A stretch of DNA of 64,000 nucleotides from Acidobacteriota bacterium (GCA_013289955.1 JABCYZ010000003.1:62001-126000); one strand, 5' to 3'; counted from the first letter of the stretch, positions 11,548 to 21,865 are shown. Numbers and translations: made by a program. The notes: generated by a model not told the origin, from the sequence alone.

Positions 11548-11820
11548 GTGGCGGCGCGGGACAGTGCGGACGCGGGATCGATTCGAAACGCCATTCGCTG
11601 GGGTTTGTTCCTGGCGTCGGTGGGCACAGCCGGGTTTCGCTTGCCGCGCCTGGTGAATGAATACCGCTCGTGGCGGGAAGCCCTGGGGTTCGGTGATACT
11701 TCTGCTTCGGAGGGCTGGCACAGGGTTCTCGCGGTCGAGCTCGTCGGTGTGTTGGTCGTCGTGGCCATCGGCACCGCTGCTTTTTATGCTTTGCGGCCGA
11801 AAGCGAAAGCCTCGGAATGA
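11548..11820 (+). CDS. Small two-helix membrane protein of unknown function
   Basis: This 90-residue protein starts at GTG 11548, three bases after the gyrB stop. It has two hydrophobic stretches, about residues 17-37 (WGLFLASVGTAGFRLPRL) and 62-84 (VLAVELVGVLVVVAIGTAAF), and ends with a basic/acidic tail. The tight spacing to gyrB and the ATGA overlap with the next gene point to one operon. No family is recognised. Composition and coupling support a real gene. Confidence 0.6.
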   Translation: MAARDSADAGSIRNAIRWGLFLASVGTAGFRLPRLVNEYRSWREALGFGDTSASEGWHRVLAVELVGVLVVVAIGTAAFYALRPKAKASE

Positions 11821-12065
11821 TTTATCAGCTGGGCTGGGCGACCTTGCCGGGATTGCGTGGATTGAGCGTCGGCGAATTTCGCGCAACGCCAACCGAGGCG
11901 CCCGATAACGAGCGCGGCGTGGCAACGGAGTTTCGCGGCGCCGCCGAAAGAGACGAATTCTTGAAGCGCCTGGAAGAACACTTTGCGCCGCAGCGTTTTA
12001 CAAACGCAGCTGACGCGTTCGATTCTGTGAAGGCTTTCGTGCTGGAGTACGCGGCAAATCGATAG
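11817..12065 (+). CDS. Small hypothetical protein coupled to the gyrB operon
   Basis: The 82-residue soluble protein starts inside the previous stop (ATGA overlap at 11817-11820), a sign of translational coupling. It has a mixed N-terminal half (GWATLPGLRGLSVGEFRATP) and a charged helical part (AAERDEFLKRLEEHFAPQRF). I do not recognise the family. It ends 37 bases before gyrA. Whether it has any link with gyrase is unknown; context is the only hint. Confidence 0.55.
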   Translation: MIYQLGWATLPGLRGLSVGEFRATPTEAPDNERGVATEFRGAAERDEFLKRLEEHFAPQRFTNAADAFDSVKAFVLEYAANR

Positions 12066-12102
12066 GCATTGCCACCTGGAAACTGAGCCACAGCGAGGGG
12101 AA

Positions 12103-14760
12103 ATGGCGGACGAAACAAACAAGTCGATACTGCTCCCGGTTGATATCGAAGCCGAGATGAAGAAGTCCTATCTCGACTACGCGATGAGCGTGATCATCGC
12201 TCGCGCGCTGCCCGACGTGCGCGACGGCCTCAAGCCCGTGCAGCGGCGCATCCTCGTGGCCATGAATGACCTCGGCCTCGCCTCGAACCGCGGCTACCGC
12301 AAATGCGCCAAGATTTGCGGCGACACTTCGGGCAATTACCATCCGCACGGTGAAGCCGTCATCTATCCCGCTCTGGTGCGCCTGGCCCAGGACTTCAACA
12401 TGCGTTACCCGTTGATCGATGGCCAGGGAAACTTCGGTTCTGTCGACGGCGACCCTCCGGCGGCCATGCGGTACACCGAAGCGCGGCTTGCCAAGATCAG
12501 CGAAGACATTCTCGCCGACCTCGAAAAAGAAACCGTCGATTTCGTTCCGAACTTTGACCAGACCCGCGAAGAGCCCTTCGTCCTGCCTTCGCGCATCCCG
12601 AATCTTCTGGTCAACGGCGCGAGCGGTATCGCCGTCGGCATGGCCACGAACATTCCGCCGCATAATTTGCGCGAGATCGTGGAAGCCGCGATCCTCCTGC
12701 TCGACAAGCCCGACACGCCGCTGAAAGAAATCATGAAGATCGTGCCCGGCCCGGATTTTCCCACCGGCGCATACATCGCCGGGCGCGAAGGGATCGATGC
12801 CGCCTACCGGACAGGACGCGGCAGCTTCATGATGCGCGCCAAGGCGGCCATCGAAGAAGTCGGCAAAGACCGCGAAAACATCGTAGTCACTGAAATTCCG
12901 TACCAGGTGAACAAATCGAGGCTGATCGAACGCATCGCGGAACTGGTGCAGACCAAGAAGATCGAAGGGATTTCCGACGTACGCGACGAATCTTCCCGCG
13001 AAGGCATGCGCATCGTCATCGAAATCAAGCGCGGCGAGGAATCCCAGCTCATTCTCAACAATCTTTTCAAGCACACGCAGATGCAGGAATCGTTCGGCAT
13101 GATCCTGCTCGCTATCGTGGCTGGCCAGCCGCGCGAACTGGGCCTCATTCCGCTGATCAAGCTTTTCCTCGAACACCGCCGCGACGTCGTGCTGCGCCGC
13201 ACGCGCTACGAACTCCGGAAAGCGGAAGAGCGCGAGCACATCCTGGTCGGCTATCAAGTGGCGCTCGATCATCTGGACAACGTGATCCGCATCATCCGCG
13301 GTTCCTCGAGCCGCGCGGAAGCCAAAGAAAATTTGCTCAAGTATTTTTCCGAGCAAGACGTGACCATCACCGAGGGCGGCAAATCCAGGAAGATCGAGGG
13401 CGTAAAGCTGGATGGCCGGAAATACCGGGTCGCCGCACTCGAAGGCGAAATCACGCGTTCCGTCTCTGACGGCCTCACGCCCATTCAGGTCGACGCCATC
13501 CTCGAACTGCAGCTCCACCGCCTCACGCAGCTCTCGGTCGACGAAATTCTGAAGGAGCTGAAGTCCATCCGCGACCAGATCGCCGAGCTGAAGGAAATTC
13601 TCTCGAGCGAAAAGAAGCTGAAGCAGGTCATCACCGGGGAGTTGCGCGAAGTCCAGAAAGCGTACGGTGACGACCGGCGCACCCAGATCGTCGACAAAGT
13701 CGACGAAATAAAGCTCGAAGACCTGATCGCCGACACGGAAATGCTGATCACCGTGAGCCACGCCGGCTATATCAAACGCACGGCGGCGGACACCTACCGG
13801 CATCAGTCGCGCGGAGGCAAAGGCCGCATCGGCGCGCGCACCAAGGAAGAAGACTTCGTCGAGCACATGTTCATCGCCTCGGCGCACAGCTACATTTTGC
13901 TGTTCACGTCAAAGGGCCGCGTCTACTGGCTCAAGGTCTACGAGCTTCCGGAAGCTGCCGCAGCCACGCGCGGCAAGGCGATTTCCAGCCTCGTGAAATT
14001 CCAGGAAGACGAAAAACTTACGGCTCTTGTCGCCGCCCAGAACCTTGAAGAAGAAGGCCGGTTCGTCTTCCTCGCCACCAAGAGCGGTACCGTCAAGAAA
14101 TCAACGCTGACCGAATTTTCCAACCCGCGCTCGACCGGAATCATCGCCATCAACCTCGACGGCACCGATGAACTTATCGGCGCGAAGCTCACCGACGGCA
14201 AACAGATGATCTTCCTCGCCAGTCACGAGGGCCAGGCAATCCTGTTCCGCGAGACCGAAGTCCGCCCGATGGGCCGTAACGCAGGCGGCGTGAACGGCAT
14301 GGACCTCGACAAGGAGGATTACGTCGTCAGCATGGACGCGGTCCAGCCCGATTTCGAAATCATCGCCAAGGAACACAAAGTCACGACGCAGAATCTCGAA
14401 GAGCTGGAAAACGAGCAGATCAAGGATTCGCTCGTCACCTTGATGCTCACCGTCGCCGAAAAGGGCTTCGGCAAACGCACTCCGCTTGCCGAATACCGCA
14501 TCACCGCCCGCGGCGGCAAAGGCGTCACCAACATGAAGACCACCGACCGCAACGGCTCCGTCGTCGCCACGCTCCAGGTAACGGAGGAATCCGACGTCAT
14601 GATCATCACCCACGACGGCAAAGTCATCCGCGTGCACGCGAATGAAATTCGCGAAGCGGGCCGTTCGACACAAGGCGTTCGCCTGCTGCGCCTGGAAGCG
14701 GAAGATTCCGTGGCCGCCGCCGCCGTCCTCCAGGAAGAGCAGGAAGAGGAAAAGAAGTAG
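12103..14760 (+). CDS. gyrA: DNA gyrase subunit A
   Basis: The 885-residue subunit cleaves and rejoins DNA. The winged-helix/tower core contains the active-site tyrosine in MRYTEARL (Tyr124 here). The C-terminal pinwheel domain carries a GyrA-box-like SRGGKGRIG near residue 568, which marks gyrase rather than topoisomerase IV. The quinolone-contact region reads [14 protein letters not shown]: Ala replaces the E. coli Ser83 and Pro replaces Asp87. The tail is acidic (EEQEEEKK), as in many GyrA proteins. GAGGGGAA precedes the ATG. It follows gyrB and two small genes on the same strand. Confidence 0.97.
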   Translation: MADETNKSILLPVDIEAEMKKSYLDYAMSVIIARALPDVRDGLKPVQRRILVAMNDLGLASNRGYRKCAKICGDTSGNYHPHGEAVIYPALVRLAQDFNMRYPLIDGQGNFGSVDGDPPAAMRYTEARLAKISEDILADLEKETVDFVPNFDQTREEPFVLPSRIPNLLVNGASGIAVGMATNIPPHNLREIVEAAILLLDKPDTPLKEIMKIVPGPDFPTGAYIAGREGIDAAYRTGRGSFMMRAKAAIEEVGKDRENIVVTEIPYQVNKSRLIERIAELVQTKKIEGISDVRDESSREGMRIVIEIKRGEESQLILNNLFKHTQMQESFGMILLAIVAGQPRELGLIPLIKLFLEHRRDVVLRRTRYELRKAEEREHILVGYQVALDHLDNVIRIIRGSSSRAEAKENLLKYFSEQDVTITEGGKSRKIEGVKLDGRKYRVAALEGEITRSVSDGLTPIQVDAILELQLHRLTQLSVDEILKELKSIRDQIAELKEILSSEKKLKQVITGELREVQKAYGDDRRTQIVDKVDEIKLEDLIADTEMLITVSHAGYIKRTAADTYRHQSRGGKGRIGARTKEEDFVEHMFIASAHSYILLFTSKGRVYWLKVYELPEAAAATRGKAISSLVKFQEDEKLTALVAAQNLEEEGRFVFLATKSGTVKKSTLTEFSNPRSTGIIAINLDGTDELIGAKLTDGKQMIFLASHEGQAILFRETEVRPMGRNAGGVNGMDLDKEDYVVSMDAVQPDFEIIAKEHKVTTQNLEELENEQIKDSLVTLMLTVAEKGFGKRTPLAEYRITARGGKGVTNMKTTDRNGSVVATLQVTEESDVMIITHDGKVIRVHANEIREAGRSTQGVRLLRLEAEDSVAAAAVLQEEQEEEKK

Positions 14761-14786
14761 CGCGCCCCCTGCTTCTGCCCTCGAGA

Positions 14787-14806
14787 GGGCGCAGCATGCT
14801 GCGCCC
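14787..14806. repeat. 20-bp perfect palindrome after gyrA
   Basis: GGGCGCAGCA is followed directly by its reverse complement TGCTGCGCCC, 27 bases after the gyrA stop. No T-run follows, so it would be at best a factor-assisted terminator. The same GGGCGCA...TGCGCCC core appears in hairpins near 22220 and 22685, so it may belong to a dispersed family. Confidence 0.5.
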
Positions 14807-14844
14807 ATACAACTTCCGCAGTTAGTGTTAGAATCCTTTCCCTT

Positions 14845-16023
14845 ATGAAAATTACGCGAAGATTGTTTCGACTCGTGTTTCTTTTTTCCGCGCCGTTTCT
14901 TCTGCCTTTAAAGGCGCAAACGCCGGAAAAACCCGCCGCAAAAGGCCAGTACATCGCCTTTGTGGGCACCTACACCTCGAAGACGACCAGCAAAGGGATC
15001 TACGCGTACCGCTTCGACGCCGAGAAGGGCCAGCTCACACCCATCGGTGTAGCGGCGGAGACAGCGGATCCTTCCTTTCTGGCCGTCGACCCGGGCGGCA
15101 AATATCTCTACGCGGTCAATGAAATCGGCAACTTCAATGGCGGGGTCAGCGGCGCAGTAAGCGCGTTTGCCATCCATGCAAAAACGGGAACCCTCACATT
15201 TCTCAACCAGGTGCCCACGCGCGGCGCAGGACCCTGCTACGTTTCGCTCGACAAGAACGGCTCCTTCGTCCTTGTCGCGAACTACGACAGCGGCAGCATC
15301 GCCTCGTTTCCCGTCCATGAGGATGGAAGTCTCGGCACCACCAGCGGCTTTGTCCAGCATTCCGGCTCCGGCCCCAACAAGGAACGCCAGGAAGGACCGC
15401 ACGCCCACTGGATTGGCACGTCGCCGGACAATCGCTTCGCTCTCGCCGTCGATCTGGGCCTGGATCAAGTGATCGTCTATGGCTTTGACTCGAGCAAGGG
15501 AATCTTTACGCCCTTGCTTTCCGGGTTTGCGAAAGTGAAGCCCGGCGCTGGCCCGCGACACCTCGCGTTTCATCCCAGCGGCCGGTTTGCCTATGTGCTT
15601 AGCGAAATGGATTCGTCGGTGACGGTCTTCTCCTACCAGGCGAAGAACGGCGCTTTCTCGTCTCTTGAAACCATCTCCGCGCTGCCCAAGGACTATTCCG
15701 GCTCGAGAGAAGCCGCCGAAATCGCCGTGCACCCTTCCGGAAAATTTCTCTACACTTCGAACCGCGGCCACGACAGCATCGCTGTCTTCGCGATCGACGA
15801 AAAAAAGGGCACCCTGAAATCCCTCGGCCAGGTCTTGACGGGCGGCAAAACGCCGCGCCATTTTGCGATCGATCCCACGGGCGCCTACCTTCTCGCCGAG
15901 AACCAGGAATCGAACAACATCGTCATCTTTCACATCGATCCTCTGACCGGCAGTCTGACGCCCACGGGCCAGACCGTCGACGCGCCTTCGCCGGTGTGCA
16001 TAACATTTGTCGCCGCCCAGTAG
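14845..16023 (+). CDS. Lactonase family protein (YbhE/6-phosphogluconolactonase-like beta-propeller), secreted
   Basis: The 392-residue protein has a signal peptide (hydrophobic segment at about 10-26, cleavage near LKAQ) and a seven-bladed propeller of the YbhE/Pgl type, with repeated units such as ADPSFLAVDPGGKYLYAVNE, GPRHLAFHPSGRFAYVLSE and AAEIAVHPSGKFLYTSNRG. Cytoplasmic family members hydrolyse 6-phosphogluconolactone. Exported acidobacterial versions are usually annotated only as lactonase family, so the substrate is open. It lies 42 bases before the M14-like peptidase gene and may share its transcript. Confidence 0.85.
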   Translation: MKITRRLFRLVFLFSAPFLLPLKAQTPEKPAAKGQYIAFVGTYTSKTTSKGIYAYRFDAEKGQLTPIGVAAETADPSFLAVDPGGKYLYAVNEIGNFNGGVSGAVSAFAIHAKTGTLTFLNQVPTRGAGPCYVSLDKNGSFVLVANYDSGSIASFPVHEDGSLGTTSGFVQHSGSGPNKERQEGPHAHWIGTSPDNRFALAVDLGLDQVIVYGFDSSKGIFTPLLSGFAKVKPGAGPRHLAFHPSGRFAYVLSEMDSSVTVFSYQAKNGAFSSLETISALPKDYSGSREAAEIAVHPSGKFLYTSNRGHDSIAVFAIDEKKGTLKSLGQVLTGGKTPRHFAIDPTGAYLLAENQESNNIVIFHIDPLTGSLTPTGQTVDAPSPVCITFVAAQ

Positions 16024-16065
16024 CACCTGCGTTACAATCCGCATTCCGCTTTTTAGGGGAACCAC

Positions 16066-19000
16066 ATGATCCGAACTGAAGAACCGTCGAAGCACATTCT
16101 CCGGGGTCTCGCCCTGCTGCTCTTTCTCTCGCTCGGGGCGGGCGCGGCGCTGGCCGACGGCGAAACCGCGCCTGTTCGCGACGCCAAGCAGCCCGTCGAC
16201 GACACGTACACCGCGAAAATCAAGAAGTATACGACGCAGCCTTTCTTCACTTCGCCGCTCGTCGATTATCTCCCCGCTTCAAAAACGGTTCCTACTCCTG
16301 AAGCCGTTCTCGGCGACGTAGCCGGCGCTCCGGGAATCCTGCCTTATGCCGAAGACGTGTACAAATACATGCGCCTGCTCGAAAAGGCCAGCCCGCGTGT
16401 GAAAGTCTTCTCCATCGGCAAAACGGAAGAAGGCCGGGAGATGATCGCCGTGGCCGTCTCTTCGCCCGAGAATCTGAAAAATCTCGAAGAAAATCGCGCG
16501 CACCTTGCTAAGCTGGCGGATCCCCGCACCATCAAACTCGATGACGAGGAAGCCGACCGCATCGTCGGCGAAGCCGTTCCCGTCTACTACATCACCGGAA
16601 CGATTCACTCCCCCGAGACCGGCGCGCCCACGGCTCTCATGGAGCTCGCCTACCGCCTCGCCGTCGATGAAAGCCCCTACATCCGCGAAATCCGCGACGG
16701 CATGATCACCCTCATCACGCCGGTCGTCGAGGTCGACGGCCGCGATCGCATGGTCGACATCTACCATTGGCATCTCTCCCACCCGAAAGACTTCTATCCG
16801 CCGCTCATTTATTGGGGCAAATACGTAGCCCACGACAACAATCGCGATGCCATGGGCGTCACTCTCAAGCTCACCGAGAATGTGCTGAAGACCTACGTCG
16901 ACTGGAAAGCCCAGGTTCTTCACGACCTCCACGAATCCGTCCCTTATCTCTACGACAACACCGCCGGCGACGGCCCGTTCAACGCCTGGGTCGATCCGAT
17001 TCTCACCGACGAATGGGAGATGATCGGCTGGCGCAACGTTTCCGACATGACCAAGTTCGGCATGCCCGGCGTTTTCACGCACGGCGTCTTTGACACCTGG
17101 TCTCCCGGCTACCTGATGTTCATCGCGGCGATGCACAACGGCATCAGCCGGCTCTATGAAACGTTCGGCAACGGCGGCGCGGACACCCTGCCGCGCACAC
17201 TCGACGCCGATGAATACTCGCGTACCTGGTACCGGCAAAATCCGCCGCTCCCCAGGGTTCTCTGGTCGCAGCGCGACAACAATAATTATGAGCAGACCGG
17301 CTTGCTCACCTCCCTGCACTATTTCAATGAAAACAAGCGGCTCTTTCTGAAGAATTTTTATCTCAAGGCAAAACGGTCCGTAACCAAACCCGGAGCCGAA
17401 GGCCCCTCGGCGTATGTCCTATCCGCGGATGATCCGCGATTGGATTCGCAGGCCGAACTCCTCCGCGTGCTCGAAAAGCAAGCCGTAGAAATCTCGCGCG
17501 CGACCGCGTCCTTCACCGTAACGCTCCCAGCAAAAAAATCCACGAAGCCCAAAAAAGACGCAAAAGAGGCCAAGGACGCGCCGCCCGCTCCCACAACTCG
17601 CGAGTTTCCCGCCGGCAGCTACATCGTCCGCATGGATCAGCCCTACTCCCGCATCGCCGACGCGCTTCTCGATTACCAGTACTGGAGCCCCGACGATCCC
17701 CAGAAAACACCCTACGACGACACCGGCTGGACCTTTGGGGAACTCTTCGACGTACAGGTGACGCGCGTCAGTGATCCGAAAGTCCTCGAGGTCGCGATGG
17801 AACGCGTAAAGGATATTCATCCCCGGGCAGGCGTAAGCGGCGAAGGCGCACTCTACCTGATCAACAACAACGCCGAGCCCTCCCTGGCCACGCTGCGCTA
17901 TAAATTGCGCGATGCTTCGATCGAAGCTGCCGAGGAACCGTTCGAAAGCGGCGGCAAAAAATTCAGCCGCGGCTCCTTCCTCATTCAGAAGGCCACGCGG
18001 GCGCAGTTAAATGACGCCATCTCCGATCTGGGCCTGGAGGCCAGTTCTGCCTCCGCGATGCCTGGCGTCAAAACGCATCCCGTGCGCGCCGCGCGCATTG
18101 CCTTCGTCCATACCTGGCTCAGCACGCAGGCCGAAGGCTGGTGGCGCATCGCGCTCGACAGTCTCGGGATCCCCTACGACTACATCAGCACGCAAGCCCT
18201 ATCCAAGTCGAGCGACCTCAACGCCAAGTACGACGTCATCTTGTTTCCGCCAGTCGGTTATTTCTCGGGCCCGACCGCCATCATCAACGGTCTTCCCAGC
18301 GCCTGGGGCAATCCGCTTCCGTGGAAGAACACTCCTGAAACGCCTAACCTTGTCGGCAAAACGGATTCGACCGACGACATGCGCCCGGGCCTCGGCTGGG
18401 AAGGCGTAGCCAATCTCCAGAGTTTCGTGGCAAAGGGCGGCGTTCTGGTGACCGCGACCGACACCTCGCGTTTTGCTCTTTCGATCGGCCTCGCCGATGG
18501 CGTCAGCGTCGGCAACGCGCAAAAAATGAAGATTGTCGGCTCTGTAGTTGGCACGCGACTGGTTGACGCCGCCAGCCCCATCGCCTACGGCTACGACGAA
18601 AAACTCTCCGCCTACTGCGACAACGGCCCGATCTTTTCTCTCAGCAGCGTCTCCGGCGCGCGCGGCTTCCGTCGCCTCGGCGGCGAAACGCACACGCGCC
18701 CCACCGGCCGCGGCACCATGGACGATCCGGATTTTACGGTCGGTCGCCCCGGCACCGAAGTCCCCGAAGAGCCCAAGTCGGAAATCTGGGAAAACCCTCT
18801 GCTCACCGACGAGCAGCTCCACAACAATTTCCGCGCTATCCCGCCCGCGGACCGTGCCCGAGTGATCTTCCGCTACGCCGACAGCAAAGAGCTGCTTGTC
18901 TCAGGACTCGTCGAAGGCGGCGATGAAATCGCGCAGCATCCCGCCGTCGTGGACGTCCCGACCGGCAACGGCCACGTCGTGCTCTTTTCGATCAACCCCG

Positions 19001-19098
19001 TCTATCGCGGCGAAACCCGCGGCACGTATTCGCTCGTGCTCAACACCATCCTGAATTTCGACAGCCTCAACGCCGGCCGCAAGCTGGCTGAGAAGTAG
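16066..19098 (+). CDS. Large secreted M14-like zinc carboxypeptidase
   Basis: The 1010-residue protein carries an export signal (ILRGLALLLFLSLGAGAALA). The M14 metallopeptidase region at about 90-330 shows GTIHSPETGAPTALMELAY, where His and Glu of HSPE match the HxxE zinc ligands, and HDLHESVPYLYDN downstream for the third ligand. The remaining 650 residues include a Lys/Pro linker near 485-510 and a long C-terminal part with ThuA/GATase-like stretches (VIFAYVHTWLS-type and LVTATDTSRF). It probably trims peptides outside the cytoplasm. It follows the lactonase-type gene on the same strand by 42 bases. The exact specificity cannot be told. Confidence 0.82.
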   Translation: MIRTEEPSKHILRGLALLLFLSLGAGAALADGETAPVRDAKQPVDDTYTAKIKKYTTQPFFTSPLVDYLPASKTVPTPEAVLGDVAGAPGILPYAEDVYKYMRLLEKASPRVKVFSIGKTEEGREMIAVAVSSPENLKNLEENRAHLAKLADPRTIKLDDEEADRIVGEAVPVYYITGTIHSPETGAPTALMELAYRLAVDESPYIREIRDGMITLITPVVEVDGRDRMVDIYHWHLSHPKDFYPPLIYWGKYVAHDNNRDAMGVTLKLTENVLKTYVDWKAQVLHDLHESVPYLYDNTAGDGPFNAWVDPILTDEWEMIGWRNVSDMTKFGMPGVFTHGVFDTWSPGYLMFIAAMHNGISRLYETFGNGGADTLPRTLDADEYSRTWYRQNPPLPRVLWSQRDNNNYEQTGLLTSLHYFNENKRLFLKNFYLKAKRSVTKPGAEGPSAYVLSADDPRLDSQAELLRVLEKQAVEISRATASFTVTLPAKKSTKPKKDAKEAKDAPPAPTTREFPAGSYIVRMDQPYSRIADALLDYQYWSPDDPQKTPYDDTGWTFGELFDVQVTRVSDPKVLEVAMERVKDIHPRAGVSGEGALYLINNNAEPSLATLRYKLRDASIEAAEEPFESGGKKFSRGSFLIQKATRAQLNDAISDLGLEASSASAMPGVKTHPVRAARIAFVHTWLSTQAEGWWRIALDSLGIPYDYISTQALSKSSDLNAKYDVILFPPVGYFSGPTAIINGLPSAWGNPLPWKNTPETPNLVGKTDSTDDMRPGLGWEGVANLQSFVAKGGVLVTATDTSRFALSIGLADGVSVGNAQKMKIVGSVVGTRLVDAASPIAYGYDEKLSAYCDNGPIFSLSSVSGARGFRRLGGETHTRPTGRGTMDDPDFTVGRPGTEVPEEPKSEIWENPLLTDEQLHNNFRAIPPADRARVIFRYADSKELLVSGLVEGGDEIAQHPAVVDVPTGNGHVVLFSINPVYRGETRGTYSLVLNTILNFDSLNAGRKLAEK

Positions 19099-19192
19099 AG
19101 CAGCCCCTGAACGTCCGGCGGCCTGGCCGCAAGAATCACGGCCCGAGCGAATTGGGCTTTTCCGGCCCTCTTGGAGTAGAATCCCGCCCACT

Positions 19193-19558
19193 ATGGCGAA
19201 GCGCAAAACAAAGAAAAGCTCTGCCCGTCCCCGGAAACCCGGGCCGGCCAAGAGCACGAAGCTCCCGAAAGACGCGGTTACCCTCGTTGTTCAACTGCGC
19301 CCACGCGACGGCCAGGAGATGCTCCTCGAAGCCGAACTGCGCGCACTCGTGGGCCCCACGCGCAAAGAAGACGGCTGCCTGACCTACGATTTGCACCGCT
19401 CCGCCGAGGGCCCTGCCGCCTTTCTTCTCCATGAAATCTGGGCCAGCCGCGAAGCCCATTCCCGCCACACCAACACGCCCCATTTTCTCAGATGGAACGC
19501 CCGCAAAGACGCGCTGCTCGCCTCCCGCGACGTCACCTACTGGAAGCAGGTGCTTTGA
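19193..19558 (+). CDS. Antibiotic biosynthesis monooxygenase (ABM) domain protein
   Basis: The 121-residue protein has a basic N-terminal tail of about 27 residues (KRKTKKSS, RPRKPGPAK), then a single ABM ferredoxin-like domain with the family pattern: VTLVVQLRPRDGQEMLLEAELRALV, then EDGCLTYDLHRS, FLLHEIWASREA and HTNTPHFLRW. ABM proteins of this size are small oxygenases acting on quinol-like or electrophilic compounds, often as dimers. The basic tail is unusual for the family and could bind nucleic acid or be unstructured. Neighbours give no clear pathway. Confidence 0.82.
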   Translation: MAKRKTKKSSARPRKPGPAKSTKLPKDAVTLVVQLRPRDGQEMLLEAELRALVGPTRKEDGCLTYDLHRSAEGPAAFLLHEIWASREAHSRHTNTPHFLRWNARKDALLASRDVTYWKQVL

Positions 19559-19580
19559 CACTACCGAGCGGAGAGATTAA

Positions 19581-20729
19581 TTAATTCTCCGGGGGCGCGA
19601 GGTAATACCCCGGCCGCGTCCGCACCTTCAGATTCTTCCGATCCACGTCCACTTTGATCTCGTGGTACCCAAGGGCATCGGAGTTCTCGGGCGCATAGCT
19701 AATCGTGTACTGTGAGTGCAGCTCACCCCCGATTTCGTCGATCACCTTCTCTATCGAACGGTCCTTGTAGGTGGAAAGGTGCGCCCCGCCGGTTGCCGTG
19801 CAAGCCACTTCCATGGCGTGATCCTTCACCTTGTTATCGGCGTGTTCCACCGCCCAGATAGCCAGCCCCAGCAAGTCCACGCCACTCGAACTGGTGACCT
19901 CGCCCGGCGGAGTCTGAACCGTCCCTGGCGGTGGCGGCAGCGTCATAACGCCGGGCGGCCCTATCGGCGCCGGCGTGTCCCTTGATTTGCCCTTCCATTC
20001 CGACCGCGTGGTGGAAAGCCCCACGCTGTAAATCGTCACGTTCCGAAGCTGCGCCTTGCGCAGCACCTCGCCGAGCTTTGCTTCGCTGCCGGCATCCACC
20101 GTCTCCGACATCACCAGCATCACGCGCCGCCTTCCGGGCCTCTCTGCCGTCGGCTGCGGCATGCGGCCGCTCAGCATGTCCACCCCCACCGCCATCGCAT
20201 CGTAGAGTCTTGAACCCGAAGTCCCCGTTTCGAGGTGCGTAACGACATTCTCAATGGCGTCGCCGTCGCTCGTAAAATCCTGCAGCTTGTCCACGCCGTC
20301 GTTGAATCCCACCACCGCAGCCTCGCCTTCCGGCCCCATGACCGTCTCGGTGAATAGAATCCCGGTCTTCCGCATCCCCGGAAGAAGCGGATCGATGCGC
20401 GAGCTCGTCTCGATCAGAATCACGAGCGAAAGGGGATCGCCGCCCAGATCGAAGTGCGAAATCTTCTGCCGGACGCCATTATCGGTTATGCGAAAGTCCT
20501 GGGCCTCGAGGTCGTGCACCATTTCGCCTTTCGCATTGCGCACTGTTACCGGCATGTTCACGAGCGCCACTTGAACCTTCAGCCTGGCTTGTACGTCTGG
20601 CGGCACTAGCTCGACCGGCTGGCCTGGCCTGGGCGCCATGGGCCCTTCAGGAGCCTGCGCCCCTAAGCCCCCCGCACCTGCGAGGAGAACCGCGAGCAGC
20701 AGCGCGCATTTACCAGTGCTTTGCTTCAT
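19581..20729 (-). CDS. Secreted VWFA-related acidobacterial domain protein
   Basis: I start at the ATG at 20729 because it has GGGGAGAC upstream and opens a signal peptide (STGKCALLLAVLLAGAGGLGAQ); a longer frame to 20912 adds unlikely sequence. The 382-residue protein has the VWFA-related domain common in acidobacteria (TIGR03436 type): VQVALVNMPVTVRNAKGEMV, DFRITDNGVRQKISHF, then a MIDAS-like LVILIETSSRID at about 118-130 in place of the usual DxSxS. A proline/glycine-rich loop at about 265-300 interrupts the domain. The role is unknown; proteins of this class are probably adhesive or structural outside the membrane. Confidence 0.8.
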   Translation of the reverse strand: MKQSTGKCALLLAVLLAGAGGLGAQAPEGPMAPRPGQPVELVPPDVQARLKVQVALVNMPVTVRNAKGEMVHDLEAQDFRITDNGVRQKISHFDLGGDPLSLVILIETSSRIDPLLPGMRKTGILFTETVMGPEGEAAVVGFNDGVDKLQDFTSDGDAIENVVTHLETGTSGSRLYDAMAVGVDMLSGRMPQPTAERPGRRRVMLVMSETVDAGSEAKLGEVLRKAQLRNVTIYSVGLSTTRSEWKGKSRDTPAPIGPPGVMTLPPPPGTVQTPPGEVTSSSGVDLLGLAIWAVEHADNKVKDHAMEVACTATGGAHLSTYKDRSIEKVIDEIGGELHSQYTISYAPENSDALGYHEIKVDVDRKNLKVRTRPGYYLAPPEN

Positions 20730-20869
20730 TCCGTCTCCCCGAAAGATCACCGATCGAAAAGGGTCCAATTCCGCAGTGTACTCAATTCGACGCACCCTCG
20801 CCGGAAGACGTTGCCGCAGGCACCCGCGATTCCTACAATGATTGTTTGCATCTACCGGAGAAAAAGTCC

Positions 20870-21748
20870 ATGTCCGCAGGTCAGCCCAAGCTAAAGCCCC
20901 AGCACGCCCCAAAAGCTCCTCATGAAGATCATCGGTTTCTGGAAAGTACGCCCGCGCGGCCGCTGCGCATTCTTGCGGAGTATCTCCATCCCCTCGTGCA
21001 ACTCAAGCGGGAAGGGATCGCCGACACCATCGTCATATTTGGCTCGGCGCGCATCGAATCTCACGAAACGGCGCAGGCCCGGGTCACCCGGCTCAAAAAC
21101 GAAAAGATGCAGAGGCTGTCCCGCGCAGCGCAAACCCGCCACCGCGGCGAGCTGCGCCATGCCAAAAGTTTGCTCGAGATGTCGCGCTATTACGAGGAAG
21201 CCCGGCAGCTCTCCCACAAAATTACCTCCTGGTCGCTCACGCTCGGCCCCCGGCCGCGCCGTTTCGTCATTTGCTCCGGCGGCGGTCCCGGGATCATGGA
21301 AGCCGCCAATCGCGGCGCCAGCGAAGCCGGCGGCAAGTCCATCGGGCTTTCGATCGAGCTGCCTCACGAGCAGTTCGCCAACGCCTACATCAGCCCCGAA
21401 CTCAGCTTCAATTTTCATTATTTCTTCATGCGCAAACTGTGGTTCGCCCAAATCGCCAAAGCCCTAATCGTTTTCCCCGGCGGGTTCGGCACCATGGATG
21501 AACTTTGGGAAATGCTCACGCTGCTGCAAACCGGAAAGCTCGCCAAGCACAACATCATCCTCATCTACGGCCGCAAATACTGGGACAAGGTCCTCAACTG
21601 GAAAGCCATGGTCAACTGGGGCACCATCAACGAAGAAGAGTACAAAATGCTGCAGTTCGCCGACAGCGTCGACGAAGCCTTCGACCACATCCGCGCCGGC
21701 CTTGAGAAATATCACATGGAAATCGATCCCTTCTTGCAGGCCTACTGA
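20870..21748 (+). CDS. LOG-family protein (lysine-decarboxylase-like Rossmann fold)
   Basis: The 292-residue protein has both signature motifs of the LOG/TIGR00730 family: GGGPGIMEAANRGA near residue 144 and PGGFGTMDELWEML near 208. LOG enzymes release free bases from nucleoside 5'-monophosphates; despite older names they are not lysine decarboxylases. It has a longer N-terminal part of about 60 residues than minimal LOG proteins and a coiled insert (RVTRLKNEKMQRLSRAAQ) near 75-95. Start ATG 20870 has GGAG nine bases upstream; an upstream in-frame TTG at 20846 is less likely. Confidence 0.88.
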   Translation: MSAGQPKLKPQHAPKAPHEDHRFLESTPARPLRILAEYLHPLVQLKREGIADTIVIFGSARIESHETAQARVTRLKNEKMQRLSRAAQTRHRGELRHAKSLLEMSRYYEEARQLSHKITSWSLTLGPRPRRFVICSGGGPGIMEAANRGASEAGGKSIGLSIELPHEQFANAYISPELSFNFHYFFMRKLWFAQIAKALIVFPGGFGTMDELWEMLTLLQTGKLAKHNIILIYGRKYWDKVLNWKAMVNWGTINEEEYKMLQFADSVDEAFDHIRAGLEKYHMEIDPFLQAY

Positions 21749-21865
21749 GCGGCCGAACCGGCCGGGGACGTCTACAGCTTTACCTCCCGCTCTTCTAAGG
21801 CTTCTGCCTGATGTGCGCTGGGCCGCCGGTCTATTAGCTTAGCCGGGTATCTCTCGGAGGAGAAA

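Noticed and set aside
11998..13887. 629-codon - strand frame opposite gyrA
   Set aside because: Same reason: shadow of a highly conserved gene, no domain.
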